Counted from the stretch's first letter, positions 49,146-60,478 are shown. The stretch is 64,000 nt of DNA from Ascarosepion bandense (GCA_037127315.1 JBBBDQ010001270.1:1713501-1777500), one strand, 5' to 3'. Notes: a model not told the origin generated them from the letters alone. Numbers and translations: made by a program.

Positions 49146-49740
49146 CAAAAAACAAAAGAAATAACTCTCCAAGCGATTTTGGTCATCACTGCTGTGGCCA
49201 AGTTTGAACTCAAAACTCTTTAGTTTAAGTCACATTCGTTTCATACCAATGGTTTCATTCACTGGGCAATTTGCCCTTGTATTCAGCGCGTAAAAACGTT
49301 GATTCAAGTAATCCAGTGACTCTGGCCCCTTCAGAGGCGAAAAGATATATTGAAATTGAGATATCTGGCACATGGTACGAGAACAAACTATTCAGGTATC
49401 CAAAATAAAGAGTTCGTTTCAGTTCGAAATTTCAACATATACCACTTGAAGAAGGCCGGAACGAACGACGGCCGAAACCTCGTGAATATGACAATAAAGA
49501 TGAGGACAGCATTCCGAAAAGAGTAAATAGTAGAAATACGTTGAATCGTATTTTCGGGATTAACTTGATAAAGTTATTCCTATTGTCTTCGCTCTCGTGT
49601 ATTTAGTAAATTTCAAATAATTAAATACAGAATCACAAGAGCAAGCCACTTAGTATAATTGTAGGAACAAATGGAGTACAAATCCAGAGCTCTTATCATT
49701 TACTTAATAAAAAGTGCTCAATACTAAGTAGAACAATATA
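49146..49740. other. No gene; one hairpin-GAAAC motif
   Basis: At 49,446-49,478 TTGAAGAA, GGCCG, 10-nt loop, CGGCC, GAAAC form the same hairpin-GAAA layout seen in the fold-back repeats. The downstream part (AATATGACAATAAAGATGAG) parallels 2,720-2,740. Otherwise AT-rich and unassigned. Confidence 0.4.
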
Positions 49741-49862
49741 TAATTATATTTTTATTAGAAGTGATGATAATAAAAACATTTTGTATCGCTACACAAAAGC
49801 TTTCATGTTTCATTACCATGAATTGTACTTCGTCAGGAGATATTTCGTAACGTGATAAAATG

Positions 49863-49904
<42 letters not shown>

Positions 49905-50121
49905 TGTAATGGTTGTTACAATGTTTTTAAATTCATAGTATCACTACACAACAAATTTCTCATGTTTCGAAGCCAGCCCATTATGTTTTGGCTTCATCCT
50001 CAGGTGATTTTTTTAGAATGAGGATGAAGCCAAAACATAATGGGCTGGCTTCGAAACATGAGAAATTTTTTGTGTAGTGATACTATGAATTTAAAAACGT
50101 TGTAACAACCATTACAGTATA
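49740..50121. repeat. Palindrome (49,901-50,121) with a related third copy beside it
   Basis: 49,901-50,001 and 50,020-50,121 are almost perfect reverse complements (TACTGTAATGG...GAGGATGAAG) with an 18-nt loop. Each arm contains CTGAGGAT or GAGGAT, GAAGCC, 15-nt loop, GGCTTC, GAAAC. The minus strand of about 49,750-49,850 is a diverged relative (CTGACGA...GAAACATGAAAG...TTGTGTAG). Confidence 0.8.
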
Positions 50122-50208
50122 ACGCTCTACATTTGTATCGAGCACTCTTTATAAAAGTAAATGCATGAACAAAAAGGTAAATAAACCTACGAGTTCAACA
50201 ACTTAGTT

Positions 50209-50261
<53 letters not shown>

Positions 50262-50579
50262 TGGAAGTCATGAGTTATCTTCCTCTAACCCTACAAGTTA
50301 CTGTTCATCACTGCTGTGGGCTGGTATTAAAATCACAAGTCTTTGGGTCAAGTCATATATGGAGAGAGAAAGGGGATCATCGCCCCCTATGGGATGAAGT
50401 TGAAATAACAGAGAACGCCACTGAAAACTACGTAAACTTAAGGAATTCAACATCTCTACTCCAGTAACTGCCGACGAGATCAGCTTGCCGTACAGTCAGC
50501 GTGGCTTATTTCTGTACAAGGCAAAAAAGTTCTCAACAGCTTGCGAGAAAAGAACACACGACGCATGCGTAATGATCTC

Positions 50580-51330
50580 ATTATTATTATCATTATTATT
50601 CTATGTGCCGTGTCCCTTCAGGACGTAGGCGACCATAACCCTCCATATCTCTCTACCCTTGTCGCTCTTAATAACCCTTCTCATGTTATCCCAGTCAATC
50701 TCCGCTCCACCATCTATTTACTCAAGTCCATCAAGTATGTCATGCGTTGCTTTCCCTTGTCTTTCTTATCTATCCGTCCTGTGAGCATCAGGTTCTCCAA
50801 GTCATCCTTCCTCATTACATGTCTCAAAAATATCTTTGTTTGATGTTATGTATCAGTTCTCTTCTTACGTCCATTCTCTTCAAAACTTTGTCGTTGCTCT
50901 TCTGTCTATGGTATCCTAAGCATCCTTCTGTAGAACCACTTTTCGTTTACTTCAAGTCTTTTCCCTCATCTTTCATGAGATTGTCCACTATTCGCTGCCA
51001 TATTAAAGGACAGGCATCACATAATCTAGTATTCGCTTCTTTGTTTCCAGCGAAATTTTCCTTTCTCTTAATACTCTTCTCAGCTTCTGGAATACATCTT
51101 TACCCATGCCACTAGGCTTTTGGAATCTCAGTGTCACACTTTCCGTCTTCTGTAAGAACACTTCCCAGGTGTTTAAATTTATGCATTTCAAGATGTGGGT
51201 ACTCAGGGCTGTCAACAAGTCTCTATCCTTTGTGGCTTGTGGCTTTTAGCAATGATTGGTGTTTTACTATCGCTTTTACTCTCTCTTCTATCATCTATTT
51301 ACACAATTCTTTTTTAGATATGTCACTAGT
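50580..51330 (-). pseudogene. Endonuclease-reverse transcriptase (RTE-like) remnant
   Basis: The minus-strand frame at 51,218-51,003 encodes the segment MGKDVFQKLRRVLRERKISL followed by ETKKRILDYVMPVL, typical of the region after the RT palm in RTE-type endonuclease-RT proteins. Downstream pieces in other frames lead to a 3' end at 50,600-50,640 with (ATT)n at 50,580-50,600. Stops and frameshifts throughout; the catalytic box is not in this fragment. Plus-strand frames here are shadows. Confidence 0.7.
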
Positions 51331-51369
51331 GGCTGAGGATGCCGTGAACCGAACATATTAGCTGCGACA

Positions 51370-52085
51370 AGGTTTTGGAGAGAATTGAAACAAAAAGGAA
51401 GGTCGGTTCTCTGTGTAGGGTCAGGAAGTTTTTTCCCGTCTGAAAACCATTCTACACATATATAAAACTACTATCCACCTTTGAATTTAATACTGCTGGC
51501 ATATCTGGTCGGGTTCTCTTGCTATTCATCTAGAGGTCCTTGACTAAATTCAACAGGGAATCTGTAATGTGATCGACCCCGACCTGGCAGCTCAGATACA
51601 GTCATATTCAAACCGGCGCAACGTGGCTTCCCTGTGTCTTTTCTACAAATACTTTCATGGCTTCTGCTCAGATGCACTTAGCTCTCTGGTTCCATCTATG
51701 CATGAATTTACTCGAGCCACAAGATTAGCAACAAGGTCCCACCCTTTTACTGTAAAACCAATTAGGTGTAAACGCAAATTCTACTCCAGAAGCTTCTTTT
51801 CTAGCATTTCCCTCCCGTAGAATCTCCTTCCGTTTACTTGCTTTTCCGACAGCTACAATCTCCAGGAGTTTAAGTGTAAAGTCAATAGTTATCTCCTATC
51901 TTGCTAACTTGCATCCCTCTCTCTCATGCTTCTTTCTTTCTCTACCTCACTTCTCAGTATCTTAACCCTTTTTTACCCACTTCCTGTCACGCCCTGTAAA
52001 CTGTCACTCTTTCTCATAACTTTCCCTCTATGTAAATCCCTGCGCAATAGTGGCAATAGACTGCTTTGTTAGGGGCAATATCATT
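51370..52085 (+). pseudogene. Jockey-like retrotransposon 3' end
   Basis: Starts within the RT thumb region (KVGSLCR at about 51,400), has an internal frameshift, and reads ASLCLFYKYFHGFCSDALSS in the frame 51,569-51,820. It continues through the UTR to GGGGCAATATCATTAAAAAG. Same family as 40,672-41,800, shorter and independently broken. Confidence 0.8.
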
Positions 52086-52099
52086 AAAAAGAAAAGCAA

Positions 52100-52240
52100 A
52101 AACATATAATTAACATCATGAAAAGGTAGATGAAGGGTCTGAGACATGTAATGAGGAGGGAGAGCTTGGAGAATCTGATACTCACGGGTCAGATAGAAGA
52201 AAAGAAAGACAGGGGAAAGCAACGCATGACATACTTGATG
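52100..52240 (+). mobile_element. RTE-like fragment
   Basis: Readable pieces GLRHVMRRESLENLILTG and KDRGKQRMTYLM match the C-terminal region of the endonuclease-RT remnant at 50,740-50,840 (opposite strand). No start, no catalytic motif. Ends where a GC-richer repeat begins. Confidence 0.6.
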
Positions 52241-52530
52241 TAAGCCCGACTGGCGATTCTCTTTTTGGCCGTTGAGATCGTATAGATGTTAGCCTATTCC
52301 GCCGTTGGGAGTTAGATGAGGATTGAGGCAAGAGAGATCTGGCAAACCTGATGTCATCGGGTTATCGGATGCTTGGTCTACCAAGGTCTGCCTTGGCTAC
52401 GCCAACCCGACCGCCGGTGCCCTCTTCCGCTCGCCGGTTTTGGCGTTCAGACCGTGTAGATGTTTGCCTATTCCGCTGTTTGAGGCCAAATGGCGACTGA
52501 GACAGACGTGATCTAGGAAACCTGTTTTTC
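52241..52530. repeat. GC-rich repeat with an about 100-bp direct duplication
   Basis: 52,255-52,352 and 52,435-52,525 align (shared GTAGATGTTTGCCTATTCCG-type core and the GAAACCTG/CAAACCTG end). More GC-rich than its surroundings. Function and family unknown. Confidence 0.5.
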
Positions 52531-52600
52531 ATTGGCCTTGGTTATTTCAGCTCGACTGGCGCGGTCCATGTAGATCGTCGGTGGTTGGCTGCGTTCAGTA

Positions 52601-53104
52601 TTCTTCTTTCTCCTCGAGTTTACCACCATGGGTAGCCCTACATGAGTTGGATATTCAAACGGCTTCGCTCTTAGGATCCCTGAGACCATGTCTGTTTTAC
52701 ACGTGATGTCAGAGAGAACAGTTCGTATCGATAACAAATGTACCTCTTTGATTTATTATTTTAATGACTGTATTAGAAACAAATGAATAAGTTAGAAAGA
52801 AATACGAGTATAAAATAATTATCATTAAATATATGAGGACATTTGGTATTATTTTTGTTGCTAAAATAAATATTTAAGGGATAAATAACAAAGAAAGAAA
52901 TGCCCTACTAAGTAAAAATGAAACAAAAGAAGTTTTTCCGACAACTCTGAAAAGATCTCCTCGTTCATAAAAAATGTTACGTTACTATAGCTGATAAGGA
53001 AAACAGAATAAACTTACTGTCAAATTATTATTCGTAATATTTGATCGACTATTGATTCACTATATTTATCATTCAAACATACATCTCTTGCTCGCTCTCT
53101 CTTT

Positions 53105-53157
<53 letters not shown>

Positions 53158-53445
53158 CATGCGGTGTAGATATAGAAGAATCCAAAGGAGTATCCTGTAC
53201 ATACAGTGGTAGGTAAATCCCTAAGAGATCTATAAATATATATGTATATAAATATTTAATATATTTTATTACTTTCTAATATAGTCATTAAAATAATAAA
53301 GAGGTACATTTGTTATCGATTCGAACTGTTCCCTCTGACATCTCGTGTAAAATAAATATGGTCTCAGGGATCCAAAGAGTGAAGCCGTTTGAATATCTAA
53401 CTCCTGTAGGGCCACCCATGGCGTTAAGCTCGAGGAGAAAGAAGA
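52601..53445. repeat. Inverted repeat with about 180-bp arms
   Basis: 52,601-52,783 and 53,270-53,445 are reverse complements at moderate divergence (shared CTCGAGGAGAAAGAAG, GTACATTTGTTATCGAT and TCTGACAT). Matching 60-75 codon frames (both starting MLSIRTV) appear in the two arms. This may mean a once-coding sequence, or may follow from similarity alone. The spacer is AT-rich with an (AT)n run. Confidence 0.7.
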
Positions 53446-53489
53446 CTGAGACCAGTATAACTATATATAATCATGTTTATATATATATA

Positions 53490-53541
53490 ATCGGAGTCTA
53501 GCCGTACTGATGAGCTGTGATGAAACAGATGTCTGCGCATG

Positions 53542-53545
<4 letters not shown>
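53490..53545 (+). ncRNA. Hammerhead-like ribozyme, copy D (stem II deleted)
   Basis: GCCGTACTGATGAGCTGTGA is followed directly by TGAAACAGATGTCTGCGC. Compared with copies A and B, five bases of the 3' strand of stem II are missing, so that stem cannot form. The GTC cleavage triplet and most of stem I remain. The tRNA-like part upstream is absent or replaced by AT-rich sequence. An (AT)n tail follows at 53,544, as in copy A. Confidence 0.7.
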
Positions 53546-53596
<51 letters not shown>

Positions 53597-53699
53597 TACG
53601 ATTTGCTGTATTTATGAAGAAATATCGGATATCGAGTATTTGTAAACATAAACTGTATCAGATAATCTTTTAAGATGTAAAATATGTAAAAATCCAGGC

Positions 53700-54060
53700 T
53701 ACAATTCTACTCCAGTAACTTCTTTTCTCGCACTTCCCGCCTGTGGAACTCCCTTCCATATACTTGCTTTCCTATCGGCTACAACCTCCAGAAATTTAAA
53801 TGCAATGTCAATTCCCATCTCTTATCTACTTGACTCCCGTCCTTCTCTTGTCCTTTCTTTATCACCCCGTGTATCTTGTTCTTTACCTTTCTCATTTTAC
53901 ATTCACAAATGTCTTCACACTGGTATTCGCATCCTTCTCTTGCCGTTTCTCTGACACCCACTTTTCCTTCGCTCTCCTCCTGCTTAAACATTTAACTTTC
54001 TTATGTACACCCCTGCGCATCAGTGGCAGTACAACCTTGCTTGGGTTGGAATGATTAAAA
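53700..54060 (+). mobile_element. Jockey-like retrotransposon tail
   Basis: Begins in the last codons of the ORF (CTTTTCTCGCACTTCCCGCC, TTGCTTTCCTATCGGCTACA), followed by the pyrimidine-rich UTR and the end CTTGCTTGGGTTGGAATGAT. 5'-truncated. Confidence 0.8.
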
Positions 54061-54103
54061 ACAACATAAAAGTGTTCTATTTTAAATTCAAACACCGCAA
54101 ATC

Positions 54104-54427
54104 TAAACTCATTTTTAAATGGAACTTTGTGTGTGTGTCTGTGTGTGCATGTCTGTGTGTGCGTGTCCGTTACCTATAGACTGCGAAACGTCTGAACAAA
54201 TTTTTTGAAAATTTACACAATTGTACTATAAGGCGTCTGCGAGTGTTCTTAGCTAGGTTTTGTTTTGAGGTAACCCCGATAAATATCGAAAATCGATAAT
54301 CGAAAAAATCGGGTTCTAGAAGGAGTGGTCCAATTTTAATCAAATTTCATACACTCATAGACAAAGACATAAGAAACAATATTCAGATTTTTCAAAGTTG
54401 AAGTATTTACAATAGTTCAGAATTTCG

Positions 54428-54477
<50 letters not shown>

Positions 54478-54780
54478 GCAAGATGTTTGTGTGTGTGTCT
54501 GTTTATCTGCCTGTATATCTGTATTTTTTTCAGCCCTTTTATTTTAGTTTTTGCTTCGGGTTTGGCTCTAAGTAGGTATAATTGTAGTTCTTAGTCTCAG
54601 CCATGATACTATTTACTCACAGGACTTCAAAATTCAGTTCACGACGAAAAAATCTTATTTGATATCAATACCAGGAAATCAAAATTTGACTTACATTCAT
54701 TCATTTTTCTTTCAGTCTACGGTTTCGCATTAACTGGAAACAATTATTGCTTTTTACTCTTTCGTGCCAACGTCCAAAGA
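54104..54780 (+). mobile_element. Dispersed element with GTGT-rich boundaries, copy 1 (Helitron-like?)
   Basis: Left part: a GTGTGTGT stretch, CGTTACCTATAGACTG, TTCTTAGCTAGGTTTTG, CGATAAATATCGAAAATCGA, TCGGGTTCTAGAAGGAGTGG, up to an (AT)n run at 54,429. Right part: AAAAGGCAAGATGTTTGTGTG, then TTTGCTTCGGGTTTGGCTC. Repeated in order at 56,042-56,690, and the left part inverted at 60,527-60,850. No coding capacity. Class uncertain. Confidence 0.5.
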
Positions 54781-54789
54781 GTCTGAGCT

Positions 54790-56030
54790 CCAGGAACCAT
54801 GGAGTAGGTTTAAAGCTTTCATTACACTGCTCTACTGCTAGTGATTAAATAAAACAAAAATCTTATGTTTTATGCATATGCTTGTGCTTTTAACGCCTGT
54901 ATATTTTTTGTGACCCTCGGGATAAGTAGGAATTCAAAAGAAGACGTGTACAAAACAAAAGAACATTCTAGAATTGTGTTGCAGATGAACCCAGTGGGAG
55001 AGCAATGTCGAAAATAATGGTCAAACTAGAAGATGAAATACGTTTTAATCAATAGATTACAAATCAAACATTTCAATTCAACAACCATATTTTTTTTACA
55101 TAATATTTTTGTGTACATAAGTTTGATTTTTTAATTACGTCAGAATTTTGTCAGAATGTACACCAAAAACAAACGAGGCATTACAAGCCTGTAGGGAAAA
55201 GAAACAGAAGTGATATAATTCCATTAAAATGATCAGATACCTTGTTTTTACAAAAAAAAAAAAATTAAATCACTGAATTAACATTATATTTGTCTCATAA
55301 TATTGAAGTAAGTTATCTTATTATTCTACAAGATGTTCGGAATAATATCATGACATTTGCGCGTTCAAAGCACGACTGGTGCCCACAGTTTTGACAGAAA
55401 GGTGTTTTATGTTGAAGATTTTCAAAATTAATAAATTCAAATTGTACGTGGATTTTTCAAGAGCACACCGAAGAAGGCCATAGTCAAGAAGACCAACATA
55501 AAGCAAAATAAGTGAGAAAACCTCCAGCTAGATCGTTCATACTAGAGAAAGCAATGCAGAATGGTAAGCGAGACGGGACTGTGTTTCTAGCAAGTAGCAT
55601 GGAGAAGACCTCTGAACTTTAGCAAAGCTCGGCGTACAGAATCGTGTTGTGCATGCAAAAGCAGGATGTTCTAAAGGGTCTTGATGTTAATCTCCCGGAA
55701 AATGTTACCACAGGTGTTTGCGTTAATGTGGTTGCATCTGCTGAAGTCGGACAGGCCCGAGGAATCATCAAATGCGTCACACGGAAACGAAAGTCATTCG
55801 TTACAGGGCATTTCACTTTTCAGAGACTTTGTTAACGAAAGTGACTTAGTTGGTGAAATAGAACAATATTTGAAATTTCAGCAAAATATTAACGTAATAA
55901 TTACAGCAGAAGCGGCTTAAGGTTGCCTCATCCGTACATGTAGTTGTAAGACCCTATCGAAAATAAATGTCATATCCTCGATGCAATATTTCAGGATGAA
56001 TCAAGCAATAGCATGTCTCAAAATTGACTC
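54790..56030. other. Least repetitive stretch; no gene recognised
   Basis: About 1.2 kb with few obvious repeats. Overlapping frames at 55,644-55,835 (63 codons) and 55,681-55,920 (79 codons) have more balanced codon use than elsewhere but no recognisable motif and no clear splice context. They could be fossil coding sequence. I make no gene call. Confidence 0.35.
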
Positions 56031-56041
56031 ATATATCTAAT

Positions 56042-56355
56042 CTAAATCTAAACTTATTTATAAATAGAACTTTGTCTGTGTGTGTGTCCGTTACCTATAG
56101 ACTCCGAAATGGCTGAACCAATTTTCTTGAAAATTCACACAGTTGTACTATAAGCATCTACAAGTGTTCTTAGCTAGGTTTTGCTTTGAGGTAACCCCGA
56201 TAAATATCGAAAATCGATAATCGATAATCGAAAAAATCGGGTTCTAGAAGGAGTGGTCCAATTTTAATCAAATTTTATATACTCATAGACAAAGATATAA
56301 GAAACAATATTCAGATTTTTCAAGGTTGAAGTATTTACAATAGTTCAGAAAATCG

Positions 56356-56395
<40 letters not shown>

Positions 56396-57265
56396 GCAAG
56401 ATGTTTGTGTGTGTGTCTGTTTATCTCCCTGTATGTCTGTATTTTTACAGCCCTTTTATTTTAGTTTTTGCTTCGGGTTTGGCTCTAAGTAGGTATAATT
56501 GTAGTTCTTAGTCTCAGCCATGATACCATTTACTTATTTGGCCATCAAAATTCAGCTTACGACGAAAAAATCTTATTTGATATCGATACCAGGAAATCAA
56601 AATTTGATTTACATCCATTCATTTTTCTTTAAATCTAAGGTTTCGCTTTAACTGGAAACAACTATTGCTTTTTAGTCTTTAGCAAAACCCGAAGCAAAAA
56701 CCGAAATATATGGGCTGAAAACCTGTTTTTGAACAGACCCGATAGGATTTCAGGGTATCGATGTCTAATATCGGAGTCAAATATGTCATCCAAGGATAAA
56801 CAAATCTAAGCAGGTCCATGAAAACTTATTGTACCCATAAGGAGTAAAAGTGAAGAAAATAAACCATATTGCTGGCTGAATATCGGTTTTTGATCAGATT
56901 CGATAGAATATCGGGGGCATCGATTTCCGATATAGGGGGAAATGAGTCGTGTGAGAAGATCTACTAATGTTCGAGACTAAAAACTATAATTTTACCAAAT
57001 TCTGCAGCAAGAACTACGATAAAAGGGCTGAAAACCTGATCTTGATCAGACCTGATCGGATATTGGGGTATCGATTTCCCATATCGGGGGGAAAATTGGA
57101 AAAAATAAGTAGCCCATGACCTGAGCGGAAGCCTAAAAATATTTGTGAAGTTTGGTGAAAATCGGATAAAAATTGTGGGAAATTGTATAGAAGACATACA
57201 GACAGACAGACAGACAGCCACACAGACACACATACACATGCAAACATCTTGCCTTTTATATATAT
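56042..57265. mobile_element. Dispersed element, copy 2, with three internal repeats
   Basis: 56,042-56,690 repeats copy 1 (54,104-54,780). It is followed by three diverged direct repeats of about 155 bp (near 56,690, 56,850 and 57,005; each with GGGCTGAA or GGCTGAA, GATCAGA-like and TATCGATTTCC-like blocks). The right end is the reverse complement of the AAAAGGCAAGATGTTTG boundary (57,240-57,260), so the part from 56,391 is flanked by inverted ends. Minus-strand frames over the (CAGA)n region are repeat-derived. Confidence 0.5.
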
Positions 57266-57729
57266 ATAGGTAGTTATCTATATAATAATATGTAAACCAC
57301 ATTACTTGAAATAAACTATTTGTAAAAGTTTTCTTTTATTTTTATTATTAATGGGAGCCTCACCCTTGCATCGGCAACATATTTTGTTACTTTGAGTTTT
57401 ACACAATTTTCTAAATGTTCAGGTGTTCATTGTAGACTTAACACTGCTTTTATCAGAGAGAAAATTTGCTCATAGAAATAAGTTGGACCAAAAGCCGAAA
57501 GAGGAGCAAAAGAAGATTTCTTCAAACAGATGAAAAAACTCGGGAGAGATGTTTAACAATTGAGAATAACAGCAGATTTTTCTAAATTTTCGTCTTCCAG
57601 AAACTTCTTTAGTTCAACAAATCATGCCAATGGAAATTGCTTGGCGTTTAAGAATTTTATTCCATCCAACAACTCCTTTTCCACTGACGAAACACTATCT
57701 CTATTTCCATTAAACATGATTTGACGAAC
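57266..57729. other. No recognised feature
   Basis: AT-rich sequence with no supported open frame, RNA gene or repeat. Confidence 0.4.
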
Positions 57730-58117
57730 TACACTACCGGCCATAATTATTAGGCCACCCTAGTTTTTTTTTTAAATGATATATTTCATACTACTTTTAG
57801 TATTTATTGCCAAATGAAAATAGAATAGTTTTTTGTTATTATTATTTGCAAAATTTTACAAGGCAAGAAAACAAAGATGAACTCGTCTGAATCCCCCAAA
57901 ATTTTCTTCATTCTTTCATTGATGAAACTGCAATTTAGGTAATTATTGAATATTTATAAATTCATTTGATGCACATGTTATTGTGCAGTATTAACAAAAG
58001 AACCATTCTATTTTCATTTACAATTATTCACTTGCCCATAAATACTAAAAAATAGTAAGAAATACATAATTATATTTAAAACACTAGGGTAGCCTTTTAA
58101 TTATAGCCGGTGGTGTA
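57730..58117 (+). mobile_element. Tc1-type MITE, complete
   Basis: Flanked by TA on both sides. The left end CACTACCGGCCATAATTATT and the right end (reverse complement CACCACCGGCTATAATTAAA) form terminal inverted repeats of about 32 bp. The CACTACCGG start is typical of Tc1/mariner termini. The interior is non-coding (388 bp in all). A truncated relative lies at 40,400-40,628. Confidence 0.8.
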
Positions 58118-58373
58118 ACATTCCTTAATCTCATCCGTTTTGACCTTTACATAAAAAAACATACATTAGGATGAATAATCCTAATTACGTAAATTTGAAA
58201 GCAATTAAAAGTTTGAAGGCAAACAACCTCGAAAGTATTTCAAAAACTTGAAGACAAACAACTTCAATAAAAAACAACAAATGATCCAAAGAAGGTCGAT
58301 ATACTGTTTAAACAAACCAACAACCAACCAACCTAACTACGTTCATTTGTAAGACAGACAAAACGGGTAGACA

Positions 58374-58577
58374 TTAACCCTCTAGGGCCATTCGTATCAT
58401 ATTTGATACAGTATGAAAACAAGCCTTGAAAGAAATATTTTCCTGAAAATTTTTTTAAGAGTAATATTTTATAAATTTCAAATGAAAGCAGTACTGACTG
58501 CTCAGTCAATGAATACCAAATGTTTCCTTATAGGGAAATACTGTATCAAATATGATACGAATGGCCCTAGAGAGTTA

Positions 58578-58578
<1 letters not shown>
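58374..58578 (+). mobile_element. piggyBac-type MITE, copy 1
   Basis: TTAA at each end; termini CCCTCTAGGGCCATTCGTAT and its near-complement. TTAA target sites and CCC starts are typical of piggyBac elements. About 200 bp, non-coding. The subterminal part holds the palindrome GTATCATATTTGATAC. Confidence 0.8.

Positions 58579-58634
<56 letters not shown>
58579..58634. repeat. (GATA)n microsatellite
   Basis: About 14 GATA units between two copies of the same MITE. Confidence 0.95.
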
Positions 58635-58640
58635 CTTAGA

Positions 58641-58870
58641 TTAACCCTCTAGGGCCATTCTTATCATATTTGATACAGTATGAAAACAAGCCTTGAAAGA
58701 AATATTTTCTTGAAAAATTTTTTAAGAGAAATATTTTATAAATTTCAAATGAAAGCAGTACTGACTGCTCAGTCAATGAATACCAAATGTTTCCTTATAG
58801 GGAAATACCAAATGTTTCCTTATAGGGAAATACTGTATCAAATATGATACGAATGGCCCTAGAGAGTTAA
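58641..58870 (+). mobile_element. piggyBac-type MITE, copy 2
   Basis: Same termini, TTAA flanks and interior as copy 1, with few substitutions, but longer because a block of about 24 bp (CCAAATGTTTCCTTATAGGG and following) is repeated in tandem near 58,783-58,830. Same orientation as copy 1. Confidence 0.8.
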
Positions 58871-59480
58871 CAGTTAATAGTATTTCTATTACTATAGAAT
58901 TGTCTGAGGTAGTATCAAAATTAAAATCAACAATAATCATTTTTAGTTATTTCTGAAGGTTTAAGCTTTGATCTAAATTATTTTTTTTGAAGAAAGATTG
59001 TGTAAAAATCATTTCCTAGGAGAAAATGCAGTGAGAACTACCTAAATTGAAATTTAGTTCATCATTCTACAGTCAAGCATAGTTTATGCATTATCATGAC
59101 AAGCATAAAAGTTTCATTTCAGAAGTTTCTTCTCAATAACCACAGCTTTGAAGGACAGATTCCGAAGAGAACGACTTCTCTGATCTTAACAATGTCATGG
59201 CGTGTTCTGCGACAATAAATTATCCGTGGAAATTCTTCCAACGCACCATTTAATATTTGAGCTTTAACAACTTAAACAAAATATTGCATTAACAGTCATA
59301 GATATAAATGCTGGTCGTTATTTTAAGAAGTAAGGGGATACAAGTTACTTCTTCCTTTCTTTTACTTTCTCAACAAAACCAAGTAGCGTATCTGATATAT
59401 TATTGCCCTCAAAACAGACTAGTCTCTTATTTATGAAGTATTGGCAGGACGTAATGGTCATGCAAACTAACGAAAGTAAA
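58871..59480. other. No recognised feature
   Basis: AT-rich; no open frame or repeat I can support. Confidence 0.4.
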
Positions 59481-59484
59481 GCTA

Positions 59485-59935
59485 AGCACAATTATCTTCT
59501 GTCTTTTTAATTATTGTTCTTTCATTGTTCTCTCTCCTTAATAGTACTCTTTTTTCATATTCTCTAATACTAAGTAACCCCCTTGCATCGTAGTGACTTT
59601 ATTTCCTTGCTTGGGGTGAAATATATAAATTTAATTGTAATGTCAATCGTTATCTTTTGTCTTCTTAATTCTTGTTCTTTTGTTGTTCCCTGTACTTTTT
59701 TCTCGTGTTCTCTAACTTAATAACTACTTGCGTCCTAGTTGCTTTCTCGCCTTCCATAGGGTGAAATATAAAAAATTTAATGCAATGTCAATCGTTATCT
59801 ACCGTATTCTTAATTCTTGTTCTTTTATTGTTCCCTGTTTTTTTCTTCTCCCGTGTTCTCTCGCACTCAGTAACCCCGCCCTGTGATTTAATGGCGTTAT
59901 TTCTTTTTTTGCTTGGGTTGAAGTGATTCTTGCAA
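59485..59935 (+). repeat. Three tandem copies of a retrotransposon tail
   Basis: Three diverged plus-strand tails in a row (about 59,485-59,625, 59,636-59,775, 59,776-59,935). Each has a TGTTCTTT...TTCTCT pyrimidine-rich stretch and ends with a TTGCTTGGGGTGAAAT-like block. The second and third start at AATGTCAATCGTTATC. They match the UTR of the jockey-like family. Confidence 0.65.
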
Positions 59936-60297
59936 AAACCCTTCCATTTAAACAGGATATCTTTATAGTTTGTACGTAGTGTTAAAAAGGAGGTAATTTA
60001 CTCAGGTAAACAGGAAAAGTTAAATGGCTGGCTATCTCCGACGACGAACAAAAATCATGAAAAAAAGAAGACTAAAAAAAAACTTAGCGAGTAACGAACG
60101 TATAATGAATACGTTACGCCTCCTCTGAATAAAATAATGTTTAATAAGTAAGTAAAATAAAATATTTAAAAGTAAAATAATTCCTCCATGATCACAAACA
60201 TGATCATTGTTTATCAAGTACTGGCAGGGTGTAACGATCATGCGTACTAACTAAGGTATTAACTTAATAAAGGAAGAAAAGCTGAATTATAACAGAG
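59936..60297. other. No recognised feature
   Basis: AT-rich; a minus-strand 69-codon frame (60,032-60,241) has no recognisable motif. Confidence 0.35.
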
Positions 60298-60478
60298 ACT
60301 AGCAGTATAGCTCGGCGTTGCTCGGGTGTAATGAAAACTTTAAAACTAATCCATGTTCTTGGGGCTCAGACTCAGCCTAAAGGATATTTGTGTGAAGTTT
60401 GGTGAGAATCGGATAAAGATTTTGGATTTGTATAAAGGACATACAGACAGATGAACAGACACACACACAAACATCTTC

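Noticed and set aside
50541..51115. Plus-strand genes of 100-122 codons
   Set aside because: Shadows of the minus-strand endonuclease-RT remnant.
56964..57302. Cysteine/valine-rich secreted peptide on the minus strand
   Set aside because: Cysteines come from a (TGTC/TG)n simple repeat at the element boundary.
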